DNA of 64,000 bases. Source: Pseudomonas sp. LS1212 (lineage in GTDB: Bacteria > Pseudomonadota > Gammaproteobacteria > Pseudomonadales > Pseudomonadaceae). Where the stretch lies: contig NZ_CP102951.1 in the NCBI RefSeq assembly GCF_024741815.1, positions 967,001-1,031,000 of the forward strand. Reading direction: 5' to 3'. The notes beneath the pieces were generated by a model. That model did not search any database. It was not told where the DNA came from and saw only the letters and a list, made by a program, of their open reading frames with translations. The translations under genes and the position numbers were made by a program. The first letter of the stretch is position 1; the number at the start of each line of letters is the position of its first letter. Shown here one piece after another: positions 15,713-22,875 of the stretch.

Positions 15713-15823
15713 CGACCGCCTTGCGGTCGCATCGCGGGCAAGCCCGCTCCCACAGATCGAGATAACCGCCAGGTAATTGGCCTGACACAAATCCCCGTGG
15801 GAGCTGGCTTGCCAGCGATGAGG
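15713..15823. repeat. REP pair (GCGGGCAAGCCCGCTCCCACA / GTGGGAGCTGGCTTGCC)
   Basis: A left unit near 15732-15753 carries GCGGGCAAGCCCGCTCCCAC and an inverted right unit near 15798-15815 carries GTGGGAGCTGGCTTGCC. A GCGACCGC/GCGGTCGC hairpin lies at the left edge. Another copy of this arrangement occurs at 59702-59786. These are classical P. putida-type REP doublets between convergent genes. Confidence 0.8.
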
Positions 15824-15830
15824 CAACATA

Positions 15831-15858
15831 AAAAAACCGGCTAATCGCCGGTTTTTTT
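15831..15858. terminator. Bidirectional Rho-independent terminator
   Basis: AAAAAACCGGC and GCCGGTTTTTTT form a symmetrical stem with A and T runs on each side. It serves trxB on the plus strand and the hopJ-family gene on the minus strand. Confidence 0.9.
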
Positions 15859-15869
15859 ATTGGATCAAA

Positions 15870-16211
15870 TCAACTTTTACGCTTCAAAGGCTCACCCGCA
15901 AATTTCACCCCCGCCAAACCATGCGCAATCAATGCACGAATATTCCCATGGTCACTCCCCTCAGGCGTAGCCACCACCGAACGGTAATGCTCACCAAAGG
16001 CCAACAGCGCCTCCTGGTCGCTCAACCCTTCGAGCAGGGCCAGGCCCAGGGTCTTGCAGGAACCTTCGTTCTGCCCGGCGGCGTTTTCGACACCGCCATT
16101 GTTGAAGGCTTGCGGCTGGTAGTCGTAGCCGGCGGCAATGAACGCCAGGGTGTCGGCGAAGGCGTGTTCGCCGCTGTTCAGGCTGGCGCGCAGGGTGTTC
16201 AGGTCAGTCAC
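15870..16211 (-). CDS. HopJ type III effector-family protein
   Basis: The 113-residue protein contains FNNGGVENAAGQNEGSCK and the ending DHGNIRALIAHGLAGVKF, which define the HopJ family. Despite the name, HopJ-like genes are widespread in non-pathogenic Pseudomonas as small cytosolic proteins of unknown role, and no type III secretion genes are present here. The start is a GTG at 16211 with AAGGA about 10 nt upstream. It is the last intact core gene before the accessory island. Confidence 0.85.
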   Translation of the reverse strand: MTDLNTLRASLNSGEHAFADTLAFIAAGYDYQPQAFNNGGVENAAGQNEGSCKTLGLALLEGLSDQEALLAFGEHYRSVVATPEGSDHGNIRALIAHGLAGVKFAGEPLKRKS

Positions 16212-16374
16212 GCTTTACGGATCCTTCTTAACTGTTATATGCGATATTTACGAGTGTATTCAGATAGTTACAGATAGTAACTTTTTTAGGTCATTTCGAA
16301 CCACGTGCGCTCTCCACTTGACCACCTGATTGCATCGGCAAAGTGCCCAGCCGGGCTTGTCTCCCGAGCGACGG

Positions 16375-16600
16375 TTACAGCCATTGCTGCACGGCACTGA
16401 CTAGGAGCGTGATGTTCAGCGTCACGATAATTGCCGTAATGCTCCAGGCCAGCACCGCCAGCCTGCGGCCGGCAACTAGCGAACCCATTTTCGAACGATC
16501 GGTAACGAAGCGTACCAACGGGATAACTGCCAAGGGCAACTGCATTGAAAGTATAACCTGACTGAATACCAGCAACTGTACCAAGGGTCCAACTTATGGA
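16375..16600 (-). pseudogene. C-terminal remnant of MntH (NRAMP Mn/Fe transporter)
   Basis: The frame reads LLVFSQVILSMQLPLAVIPL then VRFVTDRSKMGSLVAG and a final hydrophobic helix, matching the last two helices of NRAMP-family metal transporters. The rest of the gene is absent, and the sequence joins abruptly to an acetolactate-synthase-like fragment near 16600. It is not expected to function. Confidence 0.65.
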
Positions 16601-16985
16601 ATACGGTAAAGAGCTGCCCGTTGATGCCGGCGGCCATGGTCGCTAGAGCATTATCGAGCAGCACGGTGTTCGGCTTGTGCGCCTTGTAGTTACGGGCGAA
16701 CCAGATCTTATAGATACCGTTGTCCAGCGCCACGATGCCCTCGAACGGCAGCGCACGGCGGATATCGACCACCAGACGCTGCGGATACATTGGGTAGCGA
16801 TCATCATCAGCCCCTTCGGCGATCTGCACTTCGTTGGCTTCACGAATCGCTAGCAGGCGGGTGAAGTCCCAATGTGCGGTGTCGTTCAGCACCTCGCCGA
16901 CCTGCCAGACAGCGTTGGCGATGTCTCCGATCACCTCGATTTGCGGGAAATATACGGCATCGACTTCAGGCCCTTCCGAGATACA
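16601..16985 (-). pseudogene. Internal fragment of an acetolactate synthase-like TPP enzyme
   Basis: The frame contains VDAVYFPQIEVIGDIANAVW, LPFEGIVALDNGIYKIWFAR and HKPNTVLLDNALATMAAG, which match the start of the thiamine-pyrophosphate-binding C-terminal domain of acetolactate synthase-like proteins. The N-terminal half is missing and the frame runs into the MntH remnant, so two deleted genes have been fused. Confidence 0.6.
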
Positions 16986-17202
16986 TCCTGGTAGGTTTCA
17001 GAAAAACCGATCCAATACCAAGGTATCAACAAAACACGGTGCAATGTCCGGGCTTAAGGCATCGTCACTCGGAATCGGCCATCTTGCCCAAGACAGGACG
17101 TAGAACCTAGACGATTCTCATCCTAACGCTGCACAGGCGGAGTTTAGTGCAGAATCCGAATTGAATTTAGAGCAAGCCGTGCTCATTTCGGCATGGTGAA
17201 CA

Positions 17203-17223
17203 CTATAGATTGTACTCCTATAG
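17203..17223. promoter_or_regulatory. CTATAG-N9-CTATAG operator upstream of the XRE gene
   Basis: Two palindromic CTATAG hexamers lie 15 bp apart (17203-17208 and 17218-17223), 36 bp before the XRE repressor start. The same spaced pair recurs at 17632-17652 upstream of the next gene. This fits an autoregulated repressor controlling its neighbour. Confidence 0.55.
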
Positions 17224-17258
17224 ATTTCAAGAAGGCCTGATAGCTCCTTTTGGGAAGC

Positions 17259-17534
17259 ATGAAAATGGAGCTAAAGCAGGCGTTTGCAACCGCACTCAAG
17301 GCACTAAGGCAAAAAAAACATCGCACGCAAGAGGACTTCTATCTTGTGAGCAGCAGAACTTACATCAGCACGCTTGAGCGAGGTTTGAAAAGTCCTACGC
17401 TGGATAAATTAGAAGATATCGCCGGTGTACTCGGTGTTCATCCTGCCACCCTTGTGATCAGTACCTATATGAACAAAGACGACACCAGTTTGGATTCGAT
17501 TATCCAGTGTATCCGCGCTGATTTAACTAACTGA
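17259..17534 (+). CDS. XRE-family transcriptional regulator
   Basis: The 91-residue protein is almost entirely one Cro/C1-type helix-turn-helix domain: FATALKALRQKK, TQEDFYLVSSRTYISTLERG (recognition region) and SPTLDKLEDIAGVLGVHPATL. It is likely a dimeric DNA-binding repressor. The start may be the ATG at 17259 or that at 17265, which has GGAAG at better spacing. A CTATAG pair lies directly upstream and a second pair precedes the following gene, suggesting a two-gene regulon. Such regulators are common on Pseudomonas islands. Confidence 0.85.
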   Translation: MKMELKQAFATALKALRQKKHRTQEDFYLVSSRTYISTLERGLKSPTLDKLEDIAGVLGVHPATLVISTYMNKDDTSLDSIIQCIRADLTN

Positions 17535-17631
17535 TACCGAGCGAAGCTGTGCTCAAAAACCAGCCTGAGTCGCCCTTTTTCGCATATTTCCACCTCTGCT
17601 CCATGTGCTGGGTATCGGGTCGCGTTGAAAC

Positions 17632-17652
17632 CTATAGGGCTACAGCCTATAG
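17632..17652. promoter_or_regulatory. CTATAG-N9-CTATAG operator upstream of the Cys/His-rich gene
   Basis: CTATAG at 17632-17637 and at 17647-17652 repeat the exact 15-bp spacing seen at 17203. The site ends 44 bp before the start codon of the downstream gene, a normal position for a repressor operator. Confidence 0.55.
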
Positions 17653-17696
17653 TGCGCGATCAATGACCCGGCCCGGGCATGATGGACACAACCTGA

Positions 17697-18011
17697 ATGG
17701 GGAAGACAGTGGGATACCAAGACGATTACGCCCGTGAGGGACGACCCAAGCAGGTCAGGCGCCTGAATCAATTAGTAGAAATCGAAATCGATAATTGGGG
17801 TAAGCGATGGACGCTGGACGGCATTCACGTGAGGTGCCGACATTGCGGTGGTACGCAAAAGCTTTCAGACTCCGGAAAGCCCTTTCTAGCCCAACACAAG
17901 GCTAACTGTGCTTTTGCCTGTAGCCCTTCACAAATCCCTTTCGGAGAGCTGGCCGACATTTTGTCAGGGTGGCGTTTGGAGCTATGGGATGACGAGACGG
18001 ATCTCTGCTAA
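17697..18011 (+). CDS. Uncharacterised Cys/His-rich protein paired with the XRE regulator
   Basis: The 104-residue protein is not assigned to a family I can name. It has CRHCGG (about residues 47-52) followed by HKANCAF (about 67-73), a spacing suitable for a single zinc ribbon or knuckle, and an acidic C-terminus ending LELWDDETDLC. No membrane or signal segment is visible. The ATG at 17697 lacks a strong ribosome site; a GTG eight codons or fewer downstream is possible. The shared operator with the XRE gene suggests that they work together. Confidence 0.6.
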   Translation: MGKTVGYQDDYAREGRPKQVRRLNQLVEIEIDNWGKRWTLDGIHVRCRHCGGTQKLSDSGKPFLAQHKANCAFACSPSQIPFGELADILSGWRLELWDDETDLC

Positions 18012-18706
18012 CCAGGGACTGATCATCGTGCGCGCAAAAATTTTGCCGCTAATGGGAGCAGCGTTTTGTAACCGTTTTTCCCTTTCCGATCTAGATAGAA
18101 GCCCCGCATGTAGGCGATAGAATTATCACAATCACACCTCGTGGTATCACCAATCATTCAAGGTTCATCAGGTAACGCAGACACCAGCTACAGATTATGC
18201 CGATAGATTTTTAACGAAGGCTTGATAACTTCGTCAGAAAAACTGTAGGCCATCCAGGCCTGGATACAGCCTTTCGATCGCGGATGCATACGGCAGAGCA
18301 ATGCTGGGGCTTACAACTGCCTCTATTCCTGCAGCCTGAAGCGCTTCAACCGCAGCTAGCCTTCAGGATAGGCCTGAATACTGGCCAATTCGTCTTGGAC
18401 GATCCGCCTCGAGTCGATTCATGAAACCGGGCTCCACATTGATTCCGAAAAAATTCTGCGGCTTGCCTCAGGTCCATCGGAATAGATAGCAAGTCTGCGA
18501 GTCACTCACTCTGGGGCGTCGGCTGTTCAATACCTAATTTAGGATTTTCGATAAGGATGAGTTCTCTCGCTCATCTTTGGAACTCAGATCAGTGTTTGGG
18601 CTTGAGCCGTTAAGCCCGTCGACGCTTCTTACAATTCAATTGATGAAAAACGGGTTGATCATGATTCCCCCTGATAGGTCTCATGCTAGAACTTGGAGGA
18701 ATCTAC
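18012..18706. other. Gene-poor 695-bp stretch of the island
   Basis: No complete gene is visible. A short minus-strand coding remnant is noted separately at 18234-18359. The rest has lower GC than the flanks, frequent stops in all frames and no clear repeat, so it looks like decayed or foreign sequence. Confidence 0.6.
18234..18359 (-). pseudogene. C-terminal remnant of an unidentified gene
   Basis: The frame LAAVEALQAAGIEAVVSPSI continues to ERLYPGLDGLQFF before a stop and has the codon character of a real Pseudomonas gene. Upstream, an in-frame stop interrupts it, while another frame (GFMNRLEADRPRRIGQYSG) looks like its continuation. I do not recognise the family. Confidence 0.3.
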
Positions 18707-19183
18707 TTAGCGAGGGAAAGGTTCATCCATCGCATTGCCGATCATAGGCGCTCGCTGAGTAGCTTCGTAATGCCTAGTTTGAAAGGGTAGGATCTTTTGG
18801 ACCTTCAATCCAAGTCCTTCGTTTAAACACCACTCCGACGCGAGATAGTCTTTACGGACTTTCCCTGGTTCACGTAGATGGACAGAGTCAAAAACCTCCG
18901 GCTTTTTTAGCAAGCTGATCGCGAGCAATGCATCTGACACACGCTCATTGGTGGCACACGAGAAACGAGTCAGCCGCTGGATCAAATACCCTGCACGGCT
19001 AATGTGCTCGCTACTAGGCTGGGTTTCCAGGAACAGCCTGATTTCGGTTTCCAGATCGGTAGAGGCGTACCAAAATTCTAAGGCAATGCGAACGAGTAAC
19101 TCATCCTCAACGTCGTTCAACGGCCGTTGAACCAATCGCCTTAAATCGACCGAAAATCTCTGGGGGGGAAATTCAAACAGCAT
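18707..19183 (-). CDS. Hypothetical protein
   Basis: The 158-residue protein is not recognised. It is predicted to be soluble and largely helical (DVEDELLVRIALEFWYASTD, ERVSDALLAISLLKKPEVFD), without signal peptide, membrane helix or obvious catalytic motif. A GGGAG ribosome site lies 6 nt before the ATG, which supports it as a true gene. It lies between decayed sequence and a truncated IS110, so it is island cargo with no informative partner. Confidence 0.55.
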   Translation of the reverse strand: MLFEFPPQRFSVDLRRLVQRPLNDVEDELLVRIALEFWYASTDLETEIRLFLETQPSSEHISRAGYLIQRLTRFSCATNERVSDALLAISLLKKPEVFDSVHLREPGKVRKDYLASEWCLNEGLGLKVQKILPFQTRHYEATQRAPMIGNAMDEPFPR

Positions 19184-19664
19184 AGGTTACTCCCGCAGCA
19201 TTCGACGCTCGTTGAGAGGTTTGCATGACTACACATTGTGTCAGCCTATTGCTCTTATTTTGCTATGGCTGCCTGCTTTCCAGGTATGTTAGCAGTATTG
19301 GGAGACGTCCTTTGGTGATGTGGACCCGGAAACGGCCTCGGTGTCGGTCCCCGTTTTTTGGAATTGGCCATGAATTGAAGGGGATCCTGACTATCTCCTG
19401 GCCAGATGATTGATTCAAGGGGGAGCAGGTACAAGCTGCCAGTGTGACGTTGTTGCCGCTCAAGCGGCCATGGCGCTGGAAGCGACAATCGCTATTGAGT
19501 ACTCTGGAACGGTTCCAATGTTGAGGCGTGCGGCGAACCGGCTGAGCAACGCGGGGGAGATGATGCGAGCCCGAAAGCAATGGGATGGACTCCTCCTCAC
19601 TTCGGCATCTTGAGTGCCAGACTGAAAGTGCGAACCACAGTCAACGGTGAGAAGGAGTCCACAC
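19184..19664. other. Region upstream of IS110, probable insertion-sequence debris
   Basis: No supported gene is seen. The first half (about 19270-19410) is a stretch with GGACCCGG and CCCCGTTTTTTGGAATTGG that resembles insertion-sequence flanks. The second half is probably the non-coding left end of the IS110 element. The exact IS boundary is not identifiable by eye. Confidence 0.4.
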
Positions 19665-20546
19665 ATGAAGCTTATGCGAATTGGAGTCGACCTGGCCAAG
19701 AACGTGTTTCAGATCCACGGCGTGGATTGTCATGAGCTACCCGTTTGGCGGCAGCGTTTATCGCGCGATCGCTGGCTGCAAACGGTGCTGGAAAAGATCG
19801 AACCCGGCTGTGAGATCGGTATGGAAAGTTGCGGTGGTGCGCACCATTGGGCGCGGCAACTACAAGCACACGGATTTCGGGTGAGGCTGATCGCGCCGCA
19901 GTTCGTCAAACCGTACGTCAAGAGCAACAAGAACGGCGCCAACGATGCCGAGGCGATCTGCGAAGCCATGAGCCGCCCCAGCATGCGCTTCGTCGCCGTC
20001 AAGACCATCGAACAACAGGATATCCAGGCGACACACCGCATCCGGGCCGGCTTAATCGAACAGCGGACGGCCAAAGCCAATCAGATTCGTGGGCTGATCG
20101 CCGAGTATGGCCTTGTTGCACCGAAGGAATTACTGATGCTGCGTCGCGCAATACCGTGCTGGCTGGAAGATGCAGATAACGGTTTGACGGCACGCTTTCG
20201 TCGTCTGCTGAATGGCTTGTGGGGCGACCTGCGCGCACTTGACGAGCGCGTGAGCGAACTCAATGGCGAGATATCTGCGATCGCGGCAAGTGAGCCAACG
20301 GCCGTCCGCTTACAGCAGTTACGCGGTGTGGGCCCAATGATCGCTACCGCGCTCATCGCCGCTATCGGTGATGCCCGCCAGTTTGCCAATGGCCGACAAT
20401 TGGCGGCCTCACTAGGGCTGACACCCAGACAACACAGTTCTGGCGGAAAGGACCGATTACTTGGTATCAGCAAACGAGGAGATGCCTATTTGCGAACGCT
20501 GATGATCCATGGTGCTCGATCGGCATGTAATCGACTGGAAAGCTGA
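19665..20546 (+). pseudogene. IS110/IS1111-family transposase, C-terminally truncated
   Basis: The frame starts MKLMRIGVDLAKNVFQIHGV with the first DEDD-type catalytic Asp, then NDAEAICEA, and the C-terminal transposase_20 domain with LQQLRGVGPMIATALIAAIG, FANGRQLAASLGLTPRQHSS and LRTLMIHGARSA. Normal members run about 45 residues further. Here the frame ends at CNRLES and is followed directly by a resolvase fragment, so the 3' end of the element has been lost. GAGAAGGAG precedes the ATG. Confidence 0.85.
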
Positions 20547-20564
20547 CAGTCCGACCAGGCCCAG

Positions 20565-20765
20565 TGCGGCAGAAAAGGGGGGCGCCCGTTCAAGATGACC
20601 GCTGCCAAACTACGCCTGGCGATGGCGGCCATGGGGCAGTCGGAAACCAAGGTATCGGTTTTGTGTGAAGAGCTGGGTATTACCCGTCAGACGCTCTATC
20701 GACATGTCTCGCCCAAGGGCGAGCTGCGGCCTGACGGAGCGAAATTACTGGAGAGAGTCCAATGA
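20565..20765 (+). pseudogene. C-terminal remnant of a Tn3-type resolvase
   Basis: The frame GRKGGRPFKMTAAKLRLAMA continues with SVLCEELGITRQTLYRHVSP and ends KLLERVQ, the DNA-binding helix-turn-helix end of a serine recombinase of the Tn3 resolvase group. The catalytic N-terminal domain is missing. The sequence just after the stop, reading GGGGTCGTTCTGAGCCACTC on the other strand (20764-20783), begins with GGGG and could be a Tn3-family terminal repeat. The IS110 fragment abuts its left side. Confidence 0.75.
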
Positions 20766-20953
20766 GTGGCTCAGAACGACCCCAAGCTGCCTGTCAGCAC
20801 AGGCAGAAATCGGCCAAGAGCGGGCATTTTTTTGCCTGGAGAAAGCATGTGGATTGCCCAGTAGCAGATAGTGTAAATCCCGCCGTACGGTAGTATGTTC
20901 CAGCTTCTTACGTCTAAGCTTCAGTATGCCACACACTAAAAAGAGGATTGGAT

Positions 20954-21379
20954 ATGGGTATTCCACGTGGAATTCGAAATAATAACCCGGGAAACATAGA
21001 TTACAATTCTAATAATAAATGGCATGGTCAGCTTCCCTACGATCCGTCAGTAGAGTCAAGGTTTGCGGTTTTCGATACGCCTCAGAACGGTATCAGAGCC
21101 ATGGCAAAGCTCTTGCTGGTGTATCAAGATAAGCATGGGCTTAATACTGTTGATGGGATAATTTCTCGTTGGGCTCCATCCAACGAAAACGCGACAGGGG
21201 CTTACATTAGGGCTGTTAAAAGTCAAATTTCTCAGGCGACTGGCCAAAGCGAAAAAATTAACCTTCACAATCCGCAGGTTTTGGCAATCATGGTGGCAGC
21301 CATCATTCATCATGAAAATGGTGATATGCCTTATAGTAGTGATGTAATCTACGCAGGTGTAAATATGGCAATGACGTGA
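20954..21379 (+). CDS. Phage structural protein P5-like, putative wall hydrolase
   Basis: The 141-residue protein begins MGIPRGIRNNNPGNIDYNSN and has the pattern FAVFDTPQNGIRAMAKLLL, then SRWAPSNENATGAYIRAV. This is characteristic of the 'structural protein P5' family found in phages, thought to be a tail or virion-associated lysozyme-like protein. No signal peptide is present. The gene is clearly AT-richer than its neighbours, with AGAGG before the ATG, and no other phage genes flank it, so it is an orphan transferred gene. Enzymatic activity is inferred from the family only. Confidence 0.65.
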   Translation: MGIPRGIRNNNPGNIDYNSNNKWHGQLPYDPSVESRFAVFDTPQNGIRAMAKLLLVYQDKHGLNTVDGIISRWAPSNENATGAYIRAVKSQISQATGQSEKINLHNPQVLAIMVAAIIHHENGDMPYSSDVIYAGVNMAMT

Positions 21380-21798
21380 TTATGCTCGCTATGAGATTGC
21401 CCCTCTCTCTGTTTGCAGACAAAATCAAGATGTCCGCATGCAAAAGTTACCTCAGATGCAAAGTGGTTGAGTGCAAACAGAACAATGCCCCCTACGCTTC
21501 ATGACATCGCCCTTTTTTGGACTCGATGAGCCTTAACAATAGCCCTTCCTTGTCAGGCTTGCTCGATAGCATTGCGGGGTGAGCTTCTGCGATCGTTTTG
21601 GAATATGGTGATTGCGAAAAGTAATGGAGTTACGGCCGCATATTCGGTTGTCTGGGATGAAAAATGAAACTAGTTAATTTTCTCGAGCGTCCGCTTTTTG
21701 CCGTTTTTTGTTTGTTACGACTGGCCGATTTGGATCGGATAGCGACCACGCACCGTGACTGATCCACCCTTGTCCTCCCTCAATGTGGAGGACAAGCC
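21380..21798. other. AT-rich intergenic stretch with a long-range inverted repeat
   Basis: No gene is visible. TCTGTTTGCA at 21408-21417 and TGCAAACAGA at 21472-21481 form a perfect 10-bp inverted repeat around a 54-nt loop just after the P5-like gene. The last 80 bp lead into the short recombinase gene and include GGAGGACAAGCC as its ribosome site. Confidence 0.5.
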
Positions 21799-22419
21799 AT
21801 GAACACTATTGCTACATGCAGCCATCAGCCTTGGAACAAGGGAAAGCTTGTCGGACAGAAAGCGCCGCTCCGAGTCAGGGATATCTGGGCCATCCGGGTA
21901 AGACTCCAGCTCGCGGAGAAGACACGGGATCTGGCTCTCTTTAACTTGGCTATCGACAGCAAGCTGCGTGCCTGTGACTTAAACAAGCTGCGTGTGCGAG
22001 ACATAGCCCATGGGGAACATGTGTCGTCACGGGCGATCGTGATGCAGCAGAAAACTCAGCGCCCAGTGCAATTTGAAATCACTGAGCAAACCCGAACAGT
22101 TCTGGAGGCCTGGATGCATCAGGCCCACCTCCGCAGCGAGGACTTCTTGTTTCCGACTCGGTTGCACGGCTCAGATCATCTATCCACCAGGCAATACGCT
22201 CGAATAGTCAAAGCCTGGGTGACAGCCATTGGCCTTGACCCAACCATGTACGGTACTCACACGCTACGGAGAACGAAAGTATCGCTGATCTATCGCAGGA
22301 CGAAGAACCTGAGAGCAATCCAACTCCTGCTTGGTCATACGAAGCTTGAAAGCACCGTCAGATACCTGGGAATCGAGGTCGATGATGCCCTGGAAATGGC
22401 TGAGCAGACGGAGGTGTAA
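21799..22419 (+). CDS. Short tyrosine recombinase/integrase
   Basis: The 206-residue protein contains only the catalytic domain of a tyrosine recombinase, like FimB/FimE. The active site is visible as Arg in AIDSKLRACDLNKLRVRDI, HTLRR (His-x-x-Arg), the second His in QLLLGHTKLEST, and the nucleophile Tyr in VRYLGIEVDDALE. It likely catalyses site-specific inversion or integration without a core-binding domain of usual size. GGAGGA precedes the ATG. A hairpin and a MITE-like element follow immediately. Confidence 0.87.
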   Translation: MNTIATCSHQPWNKGKLVGQKAPLRVRDIWAIRVRLQLAEKTRDLALFNLAIDSKLRACDLNKLRVRDIAHGEHVSSRAIVMQQKTQRPVQFEITEQTRTVLEAWMHQAHLRSEDFLFPTRLHGSDHLSTRQYARIVKAWVTAIGLDPTMYGTHTLRRTKVSLIYRRTKNLRAIQLLLGHTKLESTVRYLGIEVDDALEMAEQTEV

Positions 22420-22425
22420 TTTTTC

Positions 22426-22452
22426 AGCGACGGTCGCAACTAAACCGTCGCT
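22426..22452 (+). terminator. Hairpin after the short recombinase gene
   Basis: AGCGACGGT at 22426-22434 and ACCGTCGCT at 22444-22452 form a perfect 9-bp stem with a 9-nt loop, 6 nt after the stop codon. No T run follows. It may be a terminator or part of a recombination site for the adjacent recombinase. Confidence 0.5.
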
Positions 22453-22460
22453 ATCGACCC

Positions 22461-22618
22461 AGGCTGTGTGAAAATGCGCTGCCGGTGTTGATGCATGCGT
22501 TCCTACGCGAAATCTACTGACGATCGGCTGCTCAGCAGACCTGAAATTTGCGTAGGAACACGATTTTTCGGGTGATTCCCGCTCAGGCGTACCGATCGAA
22601 AACGTTTTTACACAGCCT
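22461..22618. mobile_element. 158-bp MITE-like element
   Basis: AGGCTGTGTGAAAATG at 22461 and, inverted, CGTTTTTACACAGCCT ending at 22618 are near-perfect terminal inverted repeats (14 of 16). The inside has a second inverted pair (GTTCCTACGC near 22499 and GCGTAGGAAC near 22550) and no gene. This fits a non-autonomous insertion-sequence derivative. Confidence 0.6.
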
Positions 22619-22875
22619 CGACCCATAGCGGACGTTTAGCAAGCGCAGCTCGCGAGCATGCATGAGGTCGGGGTACCTGGAATTCCCTTCGATTTCAGCG
22701 TGGGCAGCGCCGTTGCGGGATGCCATTTGTGCAGGAGCGGCCCTGCGCCGCTTGAGGATTGCCCGCGCGCCAAGTGTGGCGCGCAGGCTTAAGCTCACTC
22801 AGTGGGGGACTCGGTGTTTACAAAGGGCGGCACTTTCGCCAAAGGCAAGGTGTGACGCTAGTCGTTGGCCGCGCC

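Noticed and set aside
15870..16211. Type III secretion locus because of the HopJ-like protein
   Set aside because: No other effector, chaperone or apparatus genes occur nearby, and HopJ-family genes are common in non-pathogenic Pseudomonas.
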